64,000 bases of DNA, from assembly GCA_944990035.1 (NCBI GenBank), contig CALYLX010000080.1, forward strand, positions 186,001 to 250,000. Direction: 5' to 3'. Below the pieces are notes generated by a model. The model did not search any database and had not been told where the DNA came from. It saw only the letters and a program-made list of their open reading frames with translations. Every line of letters starts with the position of its first letter. Positions within the stretch are counted from its first letter, which is position 1. This document shows, in pieces, positions 44,040 to 55,137 of the stretch. A program made the position numbers and the translations under genes. The DNA comes from Clitopilus passeckerianus. Lineage: Eukaryota; Basidiomycota; Agaricomycetes; Agaricales; Entolomataceae.

Positions 44040-46658
44040 ATGCAGTCAGAACCAGCCCCTTCCGGTACCTGTATTTCTTCTCCGGAATTCCGCTGGTCTA
44101 ATTAGCATCCATCCTAGTAGCTCCGACGGTAATTGCTGAGTTAAACTCCAACAACCTCAGCGCCGGGGGAGGTATTAATCTCAATATCGGAGGAGGTACG
44201 GCAGGCCGCACATCAGGTTAGCTATGCCGATATCAAGCTCCCAAAGATGCTGAGTGTCTTTCCAGTGACGACCTTCCAGACCGAGTGGCTGTCTACGGTC
44301 AACTATAAGCCCATCCAGACCGACACATACGCCAGAGTTACTCCTGAAACAGGCGATTGGTTTCTTAAGAGTAAGATATACAAAGCATGGCTGGGGAAGA
44401 AGTGGAGTACTCTCGTTGGTACGGGAATTCGTACGTAGTCGGTTTGATCGCTTGCGCCAATGCATGTCGCTGACAGCAACCCTCCCTAGCTGGCGCAGGC
44501 AAGACATTTCTATCGTGCGTACTCTCTCCAATTTATAGGGAATTAGGCTGCTTACAGTCTTCAGCTCCATCATTATTGATGACCTCCGGACCCGTTTTCG
44601 AAAGAACAACAAAAAAGCCGTGCTGTTCATCTTCTGTCGTTACAAGGATGACTACTCGGTTTCTCAGATGGTTGGCTCACTGCTCAGACAACTTGCGGAG
44701 AACCATAAATCACTTTTCAACTACATCAATGAGCACTTTTATTGTCGACACGCCCTCGACAAAACCACCCCATCCGAGATCGACTTCATACGCATCCTGA
44801 AGCAGTCCATGGCGAAACTTTCCCAGGTATACCTGGTTGTTGATGCCTTGGACGAACTCAGAGATCAAACCGGGGGCGGACTTCTCGATGCCTTGCGCTC
44901 TCTTGGCGTATCGCTTCTCTGCACCTCTCGTCCATCGCAAAGCCTCTGCAAACAGATGCCATCCTCTTCGACCTTCAAGGTACAGGCGCCAGAAGGCGAG
45001 ATTCGCCAGCTGGTCCGCAAAAGCATCGAGAGGAGTCCCAGCCTATGCTCACTCCTACGAGATCGACCGGATTTGAAGGAGGATATTATAACTAAAATCA
45101 GGGAGAAGTCGGATGGCATGTACGTTTGAAAATTTGGAGTTCCTCGCAGCACTACTTATACTTCGTTCATTCTGCGCAGGTATCTCCTCGCCAGTCTTCA
45201 GTTGCGAAGTTTGGAGATGAAAGGTGTTCTGACGGTCAACATCCTACGTCGGGCATTGGATAACCTGCCGACCAATGTGGACGACATGTATACCCTCACG
45301 CTTGAACGCATTGACGAGCAAGATGTAGGCCGGCGTATCCTTGCTAGTAGGGTGCTTCTCTGGGTTACAAACGCGGTCCGCTTCCTCCGTGTGGACGAGC
45401 TCAAGGAGGCTGTAATGCTCTCGCCCGACCTTACAAGGATCCCTGCTGCTGATGATCTCCCAGACGAAGAAACCTTGCTCTCATGTTGTCACGGCTTGGT
45501 CACGTTGGATAAGGAGACCCACCAAGTTCGTTTAATCCGTGAGCTATAGCAAACCTCCCATGCGCGAAATCTCTTGAGCTGAAGGATGAATTCACAGACT
45601 ATACAGCCCAAGAATTCTTTGAGAAACATAGAGCTGAAGACATGGCTTCTACTCACTTGTTTCTAGCGGAAACTTGCGTGCTTCGAATCAACCTCTCTGA
45701 CTTTCGCAGTCGGTTACGCAGCCTTCCGGAAAATCCGTCAACCTTCAACCTTATTGAGGGTCAATGGGGCCTCTTCACCTATGCTCTTTCCGGCTGGGTC
45801 ACTCACGCTAAGCAGTATTTTCGCCTGAAGGAAATCACCGATAGTATCCCAAGCTTTATCCTGTCATCAGCGCCGTATCCCTGGATTATCCCTGGACTTT
45901 ATGCCTATCGACGAGTTTGGCTTGATCCAATCCATTTTGCATCTGCCTTTGGTCTCCTCGATGTCTTGCGCTTACTTGCATCCGATTGCAACAAGGAGAC
46001 ATCCGGAGGTCTGACGCCTCTTCGAATTGCGATCATGTAGGACAACATACACGCTGTGCAACTCCTACTTTCCTTTCCCGACATCAGTATATTCCCTACC
46101 GATTCTGAGGGTACACTTTTGCATTTTGCATGCAAAAATAGCTCTCCCGCCGTCGTCAAACTATTGATTGACTACGGCGGTCAGGACATCAATGCCTTGA
46201 CCAGCCGAGGCCATTCCGCATTGTATGAGGCAATGGGGTCGGCGCGGAGTACGGAAAAGGTCCAGCTTCTACTTCAGAACAAAGATATAGATGTCAATTT
46301 GGGAAGCAGGAGCCCGCTGACCAGGGCATGCAAGTCCGGTCGTCTTGAAATCGTGAGAGTGTTAATTTCCTCTGGAGCAGATGTCAATGGTAATGGTTCC
46401 GGTAATACACCCCTCATGGCTGCCATCCCTGCCCGCCATACTAGATTCCGTATCATTGAATTGCTGCTTCGCCATGATAGTATCAACATTGACGCTCGAA
46501 GTCCCAATGGGTGTACTGCATTCGACATTGCACTCATCACGGGGAAATGCAAGATTGCTCGAATGCTTTGGAGGCGGAGCAGGGCTGATATATCTGTCAG
46601 CAAAATTCTCTATACAAAATGGATATATCGTGGCAGGTACTGGGACTTAAACAGTTAG
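44040..46658 (+). CDS. NACHT-ankyrin NLR-type protein with an in-frame stop
   Basis: The ATG at 44040-44042 begins MQSEPAPSASILVAPTVIAEL. Several short introns join into VTTFQTEWLSTVNYKPIQTD, then GTGIPGAGKTFLSS (Walker A), VYLVVDALDELRD (Walker B), LLCTSRPSQS, the winged-helix-like region YTLTLERIDEQD, and VRLIHYTAQEFFEKH, a hallmark of fungal NACHT-ankyrin proteins. At least five ankyrin repeats follow (GLTPLRIAIM, GTLLHFACKN, GHSALYEAM, SPLTRACKSGRLEIVRVLI, GNTPLMAAI), with a stop after WDLNS at 46658. A TAG codon at 46038-46040 interrupts the first repeat, where a residue such as Gln is expected. A GT-AG pair at 46037-46087 (51 bases) could splice it out in frame. Fungal NLRs sense non-self and can trigger heterokaryon-incompatibility cell death. 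No clear N-terminal effector domain is seen. Confidence 0.75.
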
Positions 46659-48838
46659 ATTTTTGGGCCATTGTTAGGAAAACATGTCGTACAATGACCT
46701 ACCACGCATCTCTCATATGAACTGATCTCTTGCGTTATCTTATCTCATTATATGCTTCATATGGTATGGTACGGTATTAACCTCAGCTTCGTGCTTGTTT
46801 ATTTACCATTGTGATATACCTATTTCCCGCCTAACTATTGCAAAAGATGGTTGCAGTTGCGCTGATAATACAACTATGCGCCTTTGATCCCGTTGCCTGG
46901 CTGATATGCATTGTGTTCCCGTAAAGAGGAATTTCTTGTATTGTAATCCTAACTCAGAGCGTGAGATTCTAGTCGTTTTTTTATCAGTGTGATACAGTAG
47001 TCTAAGAACTCCTAGCAAGGTCAAACGTGCCCAGGGGCCGGATTTAACTCACACCGGTTATTGACCGGCCCGCGCACCATATATACCTGTGGGCCTCTGG
47101 ACGAAAAGAGAAAAATCAATTAATTAATTAAGAGGAGGGAAGAGAGGAAGAGAAAAGGTATGCGGAAAACCTCTAAAAGCTTGAAATCTTGTGGAAACAC
47201 TCTCGGGCCGGTCCAGATCAATGGTAAAATACTCAAATCAAGGAGCATTATCGAGGGCAGGTGTGAACGGTTGGTTGGCAGCCAGTCATTCCGTACGCTG
47301 TTCCGCGACTTTTCGTCCATGTTTTGAGTAAATATAAGAAAGTACGAGAGCGGAAGGTGTACTTACATGGTCAACGAGGCCAATATCCGTCTGCAAGGTT
47401 CTGGATTGCCCAGCAGTACTGGATAGATTCTAATTCATCAAATTGTGCGCAAATGAAGAACCTTTAGAATTGCAGAGTGCCTTTAATGGGCTCTCCGATA
47501 CTCTAAGCTCATTGTGAGAACATACCAGGCCGTCGGCTACTTCATACAGTGCACAATCATGGGGAGGAAGTACAAGGGAAATGCTGAATTGTACGGGAAC
47601 GAACAGAGTTAATGCATCTTAGGTAGTGTTCCCAGCATACGAGTAATCAAAACTGCTGGTCTTCTGAGTTTTGTAGCTTTGGCGAACGATGTCATAGTTC
47701 TGAGAGATCTCATCCTCGAGCTAGAGCCCCATCAAAATTGCTCTTTTTGCCACAACGAACCCAGTCTGGAGCTCAGCACTTCTGTGTTAGCAGTATCTAG
47801 CTATTATCCACTGATATTACCTGCTTCCTGGTTCTAAACTCTCAGAAACGGTCAAAAATCCTTGCTTTAGGTGTGAATCTGGCCATGAGCGCACCATTGA
47901 GCAGGATTTTCGGCCAATAATAGGTGAATTATTTTCTAAAACGCGCTTCGCGCGTCCAATGCTAGTATATCTACATAATATACATACTTTTACTACTTGG
48001 ACTCTGCCTAGGAGCTCACCAGACCGTGTTTAATCTGTCCACTGACAAACGCGCTTCCAACGCGTGCAAAAACAGTATATCAGAATTCCCATATAAAGTA
48101 TATCGTTTTAAACTCAGCTACATCGCTCCACACCCACAGCCATAGTCAGACTGCCTCAAAGTCCGGCGTATTTTCCTTCAATAATCGTGGTTATGTATAT
48201 ACATTTTCTTGATAGCGTAGGGAAATCCTGATATAGCTTGGCTAGGGTAAAAGCCGATAAAAGTTGTCTTTGGGGAGAATTGGTTTATGCAGGCCACTGA
48301 TGATTCTAAGAATAAACACGCAGGAATAACGCAACATATCAAACACGTGGGAGAAGAATGGTCAAAGTCGGTCCAGTCCCTGACCGCGACTCTCTGCATT
48401 ATTCACTGCCAGAGAAGGTGACAACGCCCGATTCCTACGGCTCGCCTGGTACGCGTCACATTTTTATGACTGGGGTCAACCAACCATAAGAAATGTGGAG
48501 AAAGCCTTGTCCCGCAACCAGAATGGACGCGGTAAAAGGCCAAGCCTGCCCGCTCCATTACACCCAAAAGTTCTCGAATCTGTGATGGTGATTGCACCTG
48601 TTAGATTCTTCCAGATCGATCCGCGAGGGGAGCACACACATTCGTAACTTAGGGCCAAGGCAACAACGCGGTCAGGCAACGCCCAGAGCTATCCCTGAAC
48701 GTATGTTTTGGCTTGACATACAGCTTCCGACGCTCCACTTACGTCTTTGCCCTCACAGACCCTCACTTCGTTCACCTCCACTCACTTTCCACCATATTTG
48801 ATACCTACTGTTCCGAACGACGGCGGAAACGATAGGCA
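46659..48838. other. Gene desert with Helitron-like end
   Basis: More than 2 kb without a supported gene, including an (ATTA)n run near 47118-47130 and a 7-bp inverted repeat GGGCCGG...CCGGCCC around 47033-47070. The only structured feature is the hairpin-CTAG motif at 47941-47965, with a degenerate relative near 48048. This may be a decayed non-autonomous transposon. Confidence 0.45.
47941..47965 (+). mobile_element. Helitron-like 3' terminus
   Basis: ACGCGC-TTC-GCGCGT is a perfect 6-bp GC-rich stem with a 3-base loop. After 6 bases comes CTAG, directly followed by T. Helitron 3' ends have a GC-rich hairpin about 10 bases before a terminal CTRR, with insertion between A and T. Stem, spacing, CTAG and the following T all fit approximately. 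No helicase gene is in the window, so any element would be non-autonomous, and its 5' end was not found. Confidence 0.4.
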
Positions 48839-50583
48839 ATGCCTACTAGGCGGATGTATAGGACAAGAAGGTGTAGAAGAAGGGCTGCGATTGCTGCGGT
48901 TTGGGCCTCTGTGGCTGTGGTGGCAAATGGGCAAAATTTGACAGACGCACAAGTTGGAATCGTGGTTCAGAGGCTGGCTGAAGGCGCGAAAGCCAGGTTC
49001 GTGTTAGCCTTCCGAGTATTCTTGAGGATGAAGCCTGATGATTTCGCGTTTTTGACAGCTGGGAGCTAGGAACTCGAGCCCAAGCACTCATAGAGCTGAA
49101 CGCACCCTCATACTCCGCCCTCTCCCACTTGACACCTCTGCCTCCTCCTCAAAACGTACCCTCGAATCTGACATCCGGACTTTCTCCGGTGTTTAATATC
49201 ACACATTCCGTTGTCACCGCTCTGAACTCGAGCTCTGGGCCACGGCCTCTGATTGAGGACGGAAGCGCAGCAGATCCAGCCAGTATTGGATTCGCGGTGC
49301 TTTTGGCAAATTGGACGAAGCAGGATGACGGGAAGGTCAACTATGAGGGAGCTGCGAGGGATGAACTGGATTTCTTGTACCAGAAGGTGCCGAAAACGAG
49401 TGATGGCGCGTTCTCCCATCGCGTCAGCCAGGTTCAGCTATGGTGAGCCTTTCTTTCTTCCTCTCTAAAAGGACCCTTCGTGAATTTCTGTGGTTCGAGC
49501 TACGTATGCAGAACCAAGCAGAAAGCAGGTAGATGTGGGGTGACGTCACTTTTCATAACCTTTTCGCTTCCTCTACTCCCTGTCGATCTTAGGAACGCCT
49601 TGATTCATTTCGTTCAATCGCGTCCGACCCTATGATAACTGACATGAATCATGTGTGCTAACATCATCCTCTTGGCAGGTCCGACTTTGTGTACATGGTC
49701 CCGCCCTTCCTCGCCTACTATGGTGTAACGGCAAGGAACCGAACCCTCCTCGAGGAGGCGTACAACCAGATATTGGTGTATAGGAAGTACCTGCGGGACC
49801 CGAACACGAAGGGTCTGTGGAAGCATGTTCAGCTTGGGACGGGCACGGATGATGGGCATTGGAGTACGGGTAAGCTGATTCTCGTCTGGGGCAGGGGAGG
49901 GAGGAAACTGACGATGTTTTGGGGTGACAGGGAATGGATGGGCGGCTGCTGGGATGCTGAGAGTTCTGGGGACGATCTCCAACTCAGAGTATGGGAATAC
50001 GCTGAAGAACGAACAAAAGGATCTGGCCAAGTGGATCAAGGAAATACACACTGGAATGTACTCGACTCTGGTACGAATTTTCCATATACCGGTTATTAAT
50101 TGATGACGTTCTTCGATCTAGGACCAAAATGAACTCCTGTTCACGAACTACGTCGACCAACCCGCCTCAGCACCTAAAAACTTCTACGACGCCGCATCCA
50201 CCGCGCTCATGGCGTCCACAGTCTACCGCTTCTCCCTAATCTGGGGCGAACACCACTACCTCCCCCTCGCTGAGAAAACCCGCCTCCTCCTCTCATCCAA
50301 CTCCCAATCTGGAAATGAAAACCAGAACAACATGACGAATATGAAGCACTTCGATTCGAATGGGTGGTTGACACCCGTGGTGAACCCACATAGTTATGGA
50401 GAGCAGGGGGCACAGAGTCCGGAGGCGCAGGCGTTCGTGGTTGAGATGCATGCGGCGTGGAGGGATTGGGTCGAGGATGGGTCGAAGGGTGCGAATGGGG
50501 GACGCAGAACTGGAGATAGGATGGATACATGGTTGGCGTTGGTGCTTGGGGTTGGGACGATTGTTGCTTCAGGGATATGGTGA
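48839..50583 (+). CDS. Six-hairpin glycosidase (GH88/GH105-type), membrane or GPI tail
   Basis: The start MPTRRMYRTRRC leads into a signal or anchor segment (AAIAAVWASVAVVANG). Introns begin GTTCGTGT, GTGAGCCT (about 235 bases, long for this genome), GTAAGCTG and GTACGAAT. Joined exons give SWELGTRAQALIELNAPSYS, SDFVYMVPPFLAYYGV, DDGHWSTGNGWAAAGMLRVL, NFYDAASTALMASTVYR, WLTPVVNPHSYG and FVVEMHAAWRDW. GHWSTGNGWAAAGM and the (alpha/alpha)6 style of repeats recall six-hairpin glycosidases such as unsaturated rhamnogalacturonyl or glucuronyl hydrolases. The family number is from memory and not certain. The C-terminus (MDTWLALVLGVGTIVASGIW) is a hydrophobic tail, so the enzyme is probably held at the cell surface. 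It would complement the pectin enzymes 8-11 kb away. Confidence 0.68.
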
Positions 50584-50832
50584 TGGACATTTGGCTACGA
50601 ATAGATGGATTCGGGCTTCTCATAAATTCCCTCGTAGACCCGTATTCGATCATTTTGAACAGTTAATCTTTATATAAATCAGAAGGCAACGCTAAGTACA
50701 AAGGTATCTGATGAGAACCAGAAAACAAGCGCGATACAGTATAAAAGCAATCTAGACTAGAATACATTATGAAAAGACTCAAAACTATCAAGACACAGAG
50801 TTTGGCGAGAAAGGCGTCCCTCGGACGGACAT

Positions 50833-51698
50833 CTACTTCGACTTACGGCTGAATAAGTTCCGCCAACCTTTCTTGTGCTCAGGCTCGGGCACTGGGACGG
50901 GAGCTGGGGCAGTCACCGCATGAATTGCGTAAGATTGCCAGTGCTCAGTAGATGGCGCCGCCGCAGTTCGAGAAGCTGTGGCTACAGCGTCTCGAACGAT
51001 TTGGTCGACGTTCGCCAACATGAATGCTTCTTGAGGAAGCTGTTGGGTATCATTAGCAGCGGCAGAGCCATAAGTCTGTGTGTCGAGGGTGAGGTCTCCT
51101 TTGACGTCTGAAAGTGTATTAGCCGCTTGCAGGTGTCCAGTTGAGATAAGATAGCCTACCCATTACGTTGCCGGCCTCAGCGTCCTCGTCGTCGCCAAAC
51201 GCAGCTCCAACTGCATTACCCCGAACCTTCCAGGTCATATTCTTCTGAACGTCTATTGGTGCGTGATGAGCCATTTCTTCGTAGTCATAACGGGAAGGTT
51301 CAAACCCACCGAATACGTTTCTTTCTACGTCTGCTGTGGCCATGATGGGGGCCTCCACTCTGAAGTTGGCATTACCGCCAGTCGCTGCGTTGGACAATGA
51401 GAAAGCTTGATCATGTCGAGAGTGCGATATAAGGGTACGTACCGAGTTTGTTGCCTGTATAGGTGAGGCTCGACATCCCATTCTGAAGATGTCCGAACTT
51501 GCGTTTACGTTTCTCCTGACTGGTCTCCTTACGGGCAGGGGTAGTGTGACCCACAGGCCGTTGAACCCCAATCGTTTGTTCGGTTACGCTCATCTCTCTC
51601 TTAATGATGTCGCCAGATGATGTGATGGTTTGGGTATGAATCGTCCGGCCGCCAATGGTCTGCCTTGGAATAGTCCGTGTGTAGCCAGAGCCGTTCAT
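50833..51698 (-). CDS. Hypothetical small protein, three exons
   Basis: The ATG at 51696-51698 begins MNGSGYTRTIPRQTIGGRTI. Introns start GTACGTAC (after TGNKL) and GTAGGCTA (after GNVMG). The exons join in phase to about 250 residues ending KKGWRNLFSRKSK, with the stop at 50833. The protein is hydrophilic. It has a basic N-terminal third (PARKETSQEKRKRKFG), an acidic middle (FGDDEDAEAG) and a proline-rich stretch (PAPVPVPEPEHKK). No domain, signal peptide or membrane span is recognised. Three frames that fit with consistent intron phases make it credible as a gene; the function is unknown. Confidence 0.6.
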
Positions 51699-51774
51699 AA
51701 TTGGGTGAGGGGAAGAAAGAGGGGAAGAAAGACTGGGGAATGATAAGAGGGGGAACAGCAGTAGGAAGCGCTTT

Positions 51775-52125
51775 AAGAAGTCTACGCAATGTGGCAGCCG
51801 TCAGCACAGTAGTATAGCTTGGGGGCTGTGATAGATTAGCGCTCGGTTGTTACAGAGAAAGAGAAACTATACAAGGTGTCGAGCTAGTTTATACACCCGA
51901 TGCTTGGGCGACAGGACACATTGTATAGGAGTCGTGGAAACTAGGATAACAAGAGTATAGCTGTCAAATCCAAGTACTGCGGTCAGGCTTTGCAGCTTGT
52001 TTTCAGCATGACGGAAGCCGAAGCTGTGGTTCCGCATTGACATCTTCAGGGGCGTTCCATTCACTTCATAGAGAAGAAAACGTGGGTCCAACAAGGCTTT
52101 CAAACTCAGACATCCAAACTCGGTG
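51775..52125. repeat. Imperfect direct repeat, copy 1
   Basis: Pairs with 52330-52680. Shared blocks run in order: AGCCGTCAGCACA/AACCGCCAGCACA, CATTGTA, GGATAACA, CCAAGTACT, CAGAAGCCG/CGGAAGCCG, TGACATCTYCAGGGGC and AAACGTGGGTCCAA. A reverse-strand frame in each copy also aligns, but neither has a supported gene model. Confidence 0.65.
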
Positions 52126-52329
52126 CAGGTCGTGTTGCCCATGCTAGGTCAAGTGTAAGGTTCGATTTATACACCTCGTTCAGCTTGGGAGGCACGGATG
52201 ATGGAAATTGCAAACAACCAAACATGGCGATTCAGTCACGGCGGCGAAATTAATGGGTAGTTCTGCGTAGATAATACCTGTTATAGCTGGTAATATACTG
52301 TATCTCTGATATATCGGACTGCCATAGGA

Positions 52330-52680
52330 GGAGGAATTCTATGCAATGTGACAACCGCCAGCACAATAGTATACCTCGAGGGCTGTAAAGCCATGCCATA
52401 CAAGGCACCTGATCAACTGATAACAATTGTGGGCTCCAGACGCATTGTACGGAGGCTGCGGAAAGCGGGATAACAAAAGCACGGGTGTAGAAGCCAAGTA
52501 CTTCATTCAGACTTCGTGACTTGTATTCTGCGTGGCAGAAGCCGTATATGTGGGTCTGAGCTGACATCTCCAGGGGCAGGCGCTAGAAACTCATTGTATT
52601 ACTCATTGTAATAGAAAAGGAAACGTGGGTCCAAGAAGGCGTCCCAACTTACATTCCGATGGTGTCTGGCATACGAGACC
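52330..52680. repeat. Imperfect direct repeat, copy 2
   Basis: Second copy of the unit at 51775-52125, offset by about 560 bases. Divergence is considerable, so the duplication is old. Confidence 0.65.
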
Positions 52681-53589
52681 GGTACAAGTGCATGGTATCC
52701 ATGCGATTTTAAGCTTTGATCAACACAGCTTTCAGAAGGCCTCTCGAAGACAAAAAACCTCGGTACTGTCGGGACGAAGGCTCAGTTTGTTTTGGCATTT
52801 CATCCAAGTGAAAGCCTGAGGATGGATTCAATTGTCAAAGGGATCTTCGACTCTTGGCAAGATGGTATCAACGATCACGGTGAATTCCGGGCCACATTGC
52901 TCGGCAAAATTTGATTCCGAAGCCTTCTTCGAGACAGATCTCTGACAGTGACAGATCTTCGCATGTCCTGCCTTGACGATATATACTACGCCCAAGTACG
53001 CTGGGTCCTACAGCTGCAGGAGCTAGCCAATATGTGGTGCTGAAATCACCGAACTCAAAGCTGGAAACGCAACTTGGTGAGTCTGCCAAGAGTCTGGCAT
53101 GTCGTAAGTGTTGGCACGTCTCTCACCAATGACAGGAACCAACCAGTACTGCATACCCTTAGGGGGGTGCTGTGCCTACACGGCAAGGACTAATGAAGCC
53201 ACAGTACTCACGAGCTCCCTTTCTGGATCCTCTTAACGCTCAAGTCCTCGACAATATCAATATCCTTGTCTTGTTCCGGTAGGTTCCCCGTGCCATTGTA
53301 GCATAGCCTATTGCAAGCTCATCAATCTTTGGCCCCTTATTGGCTTTAGCTTAAACGAAAGCTAAAAGGATGGCTCAGCTGCGACTTGAAGTGAAGCCTC
53401 CCAACCTCCGGCTCATCGGACCGTCTTATTCAGGCTGATGTTCTGCCATATATGGAAGCTCCCCCTTGACGTCATTGAAGAAATTGGCGTCAGTTGGTGC
53501 TAAGAGAGCAGCTGAGAGCTCCAGACTCAAGGGTATATAGAAGCGCAGGCGTGGTACGGTGGGAGCAAACAAAAGATCCACTTTACAAC

Positions 53590-54648
53590 ATGCCCACCAC
53601 TACTGCCACAACAAAGGACACCCGGAATCAACAAGGGCTTGGAAGCAAGATAAAGTGAGCTTTGGGATCATTAGGTCGAGGTGTAATCGACTAATTAAAT
53701 ATTACGCTCCAGGAGCGCTTTCAATGTTGCTCATGGTAAGCCCTATTGGCTTTATCAAGTGTATTTACACTTACGAGAGGGTAATTTAAGGAATTGGAGA
53801 TAGCATTCGTGGCCAGTGTATGGGAGCCATTGACGACAGCCCCGAACACCGGGAGGTAGCAAACAAAGGAAGGCTCGAAACTGAGCGAGGTATGGACGCT
53901 TTCCATAAGAAAACAGGTGTGTTTCTACAATGGGCGATTTCTCTATGATCCGCTTATACAACTCCCGCCAGTTTCGACGAGTAGCCACCTCGACGGATAC
54001 AACCATACCGTCGGAAGTGAGCCTTCGGCGATTACGCATCCCCCCACTGGCAATACGGAGCCGCACGCCCTTCACCAGTCCGAATATATACCAACTCGCC
54101 AGGAGCAACGTCTGGAACCTCAGCGATATGATCCATCCGGTCAGCCAGTAGCGTCATCAAACGCTTCCAATACTGCTGGATACCCACCACCACCCCCACA
54201 CACCAACAATGGCAACCCAGTAGCAAATTCAGATGAGCTACTCGCTGCGAAAGCTGAGCAGAGTCAAATGTCTCCCCAGCTGGGCCCGGAGATACCTGTA
54301 ATGCATCATGGAACTGAAGCATACCCGAATCAACTTCATCGGTTCCCAACTCAGCCTACCCAGCAACCATATCAGCAAGGTGCAACTCAAATGCCGCCGA
54401 ATCAGTCGGCGATGCCTCCTGTTCCTCATCATCACCGAGACGATGCGATTGTGAATCCTGGCTCGAACCTAAACCCAGATGCCCAGGTCGGCGGTTTGAA
54501 TACCGGAGGACCGCAAATCAGCACGCAGGATAAACTCAATGGAAACGTTCAACCACCAACGTATCACGAGAATCCTAACTTCGGCATGGGGAATGTGAGG
54601 CCTGGAGAAGTTGTCCCTGGATCTGGAGCCCCGGATGGACGCATTTGA
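53590..54648 (+). CDS. CsbD-like/stress-type protein with a long Pro/Gln-rich tail
   Basis: The ATG at 53590 begins MPTTTATTKDTRNQQGLGSKIK. Introns start GTGAGCTT, GTAAGCCC and GTGTGTTT. The joined exons read AFNVAHGIGDSIRGQCMGAID, then VANKGRLETERGMDAF. This is the layout of a small fungal family (H-G-x-G-(E/D)-x-I-R-G; G-R-x-E-x-E-x-G) sometimes described as CsbD-like, a glycine-rich stress-type helical domain. The last exon adds a disordered tail of over 200 residues rich in Pro, Gln, Asn and His (NQLHRFPTQPTQQPYQQ), ending GSGAPDGRI at 54648. A TATA box at 53534-53540 supports the start. No enzymatic role is implied. Confidence 0.65.
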
Positions 54649-55137
54649 AGGTGTTTGATCCTTGTGTAACTTGTTTCTTGTACTTTCTATTATCCTACCA
54701 AATACCCGAATACCAAGATCCTACGGCTTAGTGTATAATGAAGGATCGACGTCCTGAGTGATATGAGGAAATGATCAACCATGATCATTTTCCTGAGATA
54801 CCGTCTCGGTCTCTGGGACTTTCCATCCGCTGCGACTACGAACTTGCAAGGCTATCATTCGGCTAACGGTTATCGTAGGACCTGGCTTGAGAATTCCTCA
54901 AAGTGAATTAGTGCAAGAGAGGCCTCAAGCGAGCCGAGGAAAACTGCGTATTCAATAATAATAAATGATTGGGCACAGCCAACAATCAAAAGATCCCTGA
55001 GCGCTTTGTATCGATACTACGGCTCCTGAACAATCAGGACCTCTCTGTTTCAGGTTCAACATTGACGTTCTACCTGCTCTGGCCATTATCAACCCATAAG
55101 AGCGTCTTGCTGGCAATGTACGTCCTCTACCCCCAGC
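54649..55137. other. Intergenic, no gene seen
   Basis: Between the CsbD-like gene and the membrane-protein gene. A 68-codon frame (54969-55175) overlaps the next start but has no family support. Confidence 0.4.

Larger units (their letters stand above)
51699..53589. other. Intergenic with an imperfect tandem duplication and a TATA box
   Basis: Most of 51.77-52.68 kb consists of two imperfect direct copies (listed separately). The rest shows no gene. TATATAG at 53534-53540 lies about 50 bases before the start of the next gene and is a good core-promoter element. Confidence 0.5.

Noticed and set aside
47118..47130. ATTAATTAATTA repeat as a possible LTR boundary
   Set aside because: Simple repeat only; no paired terminal repeat was found.
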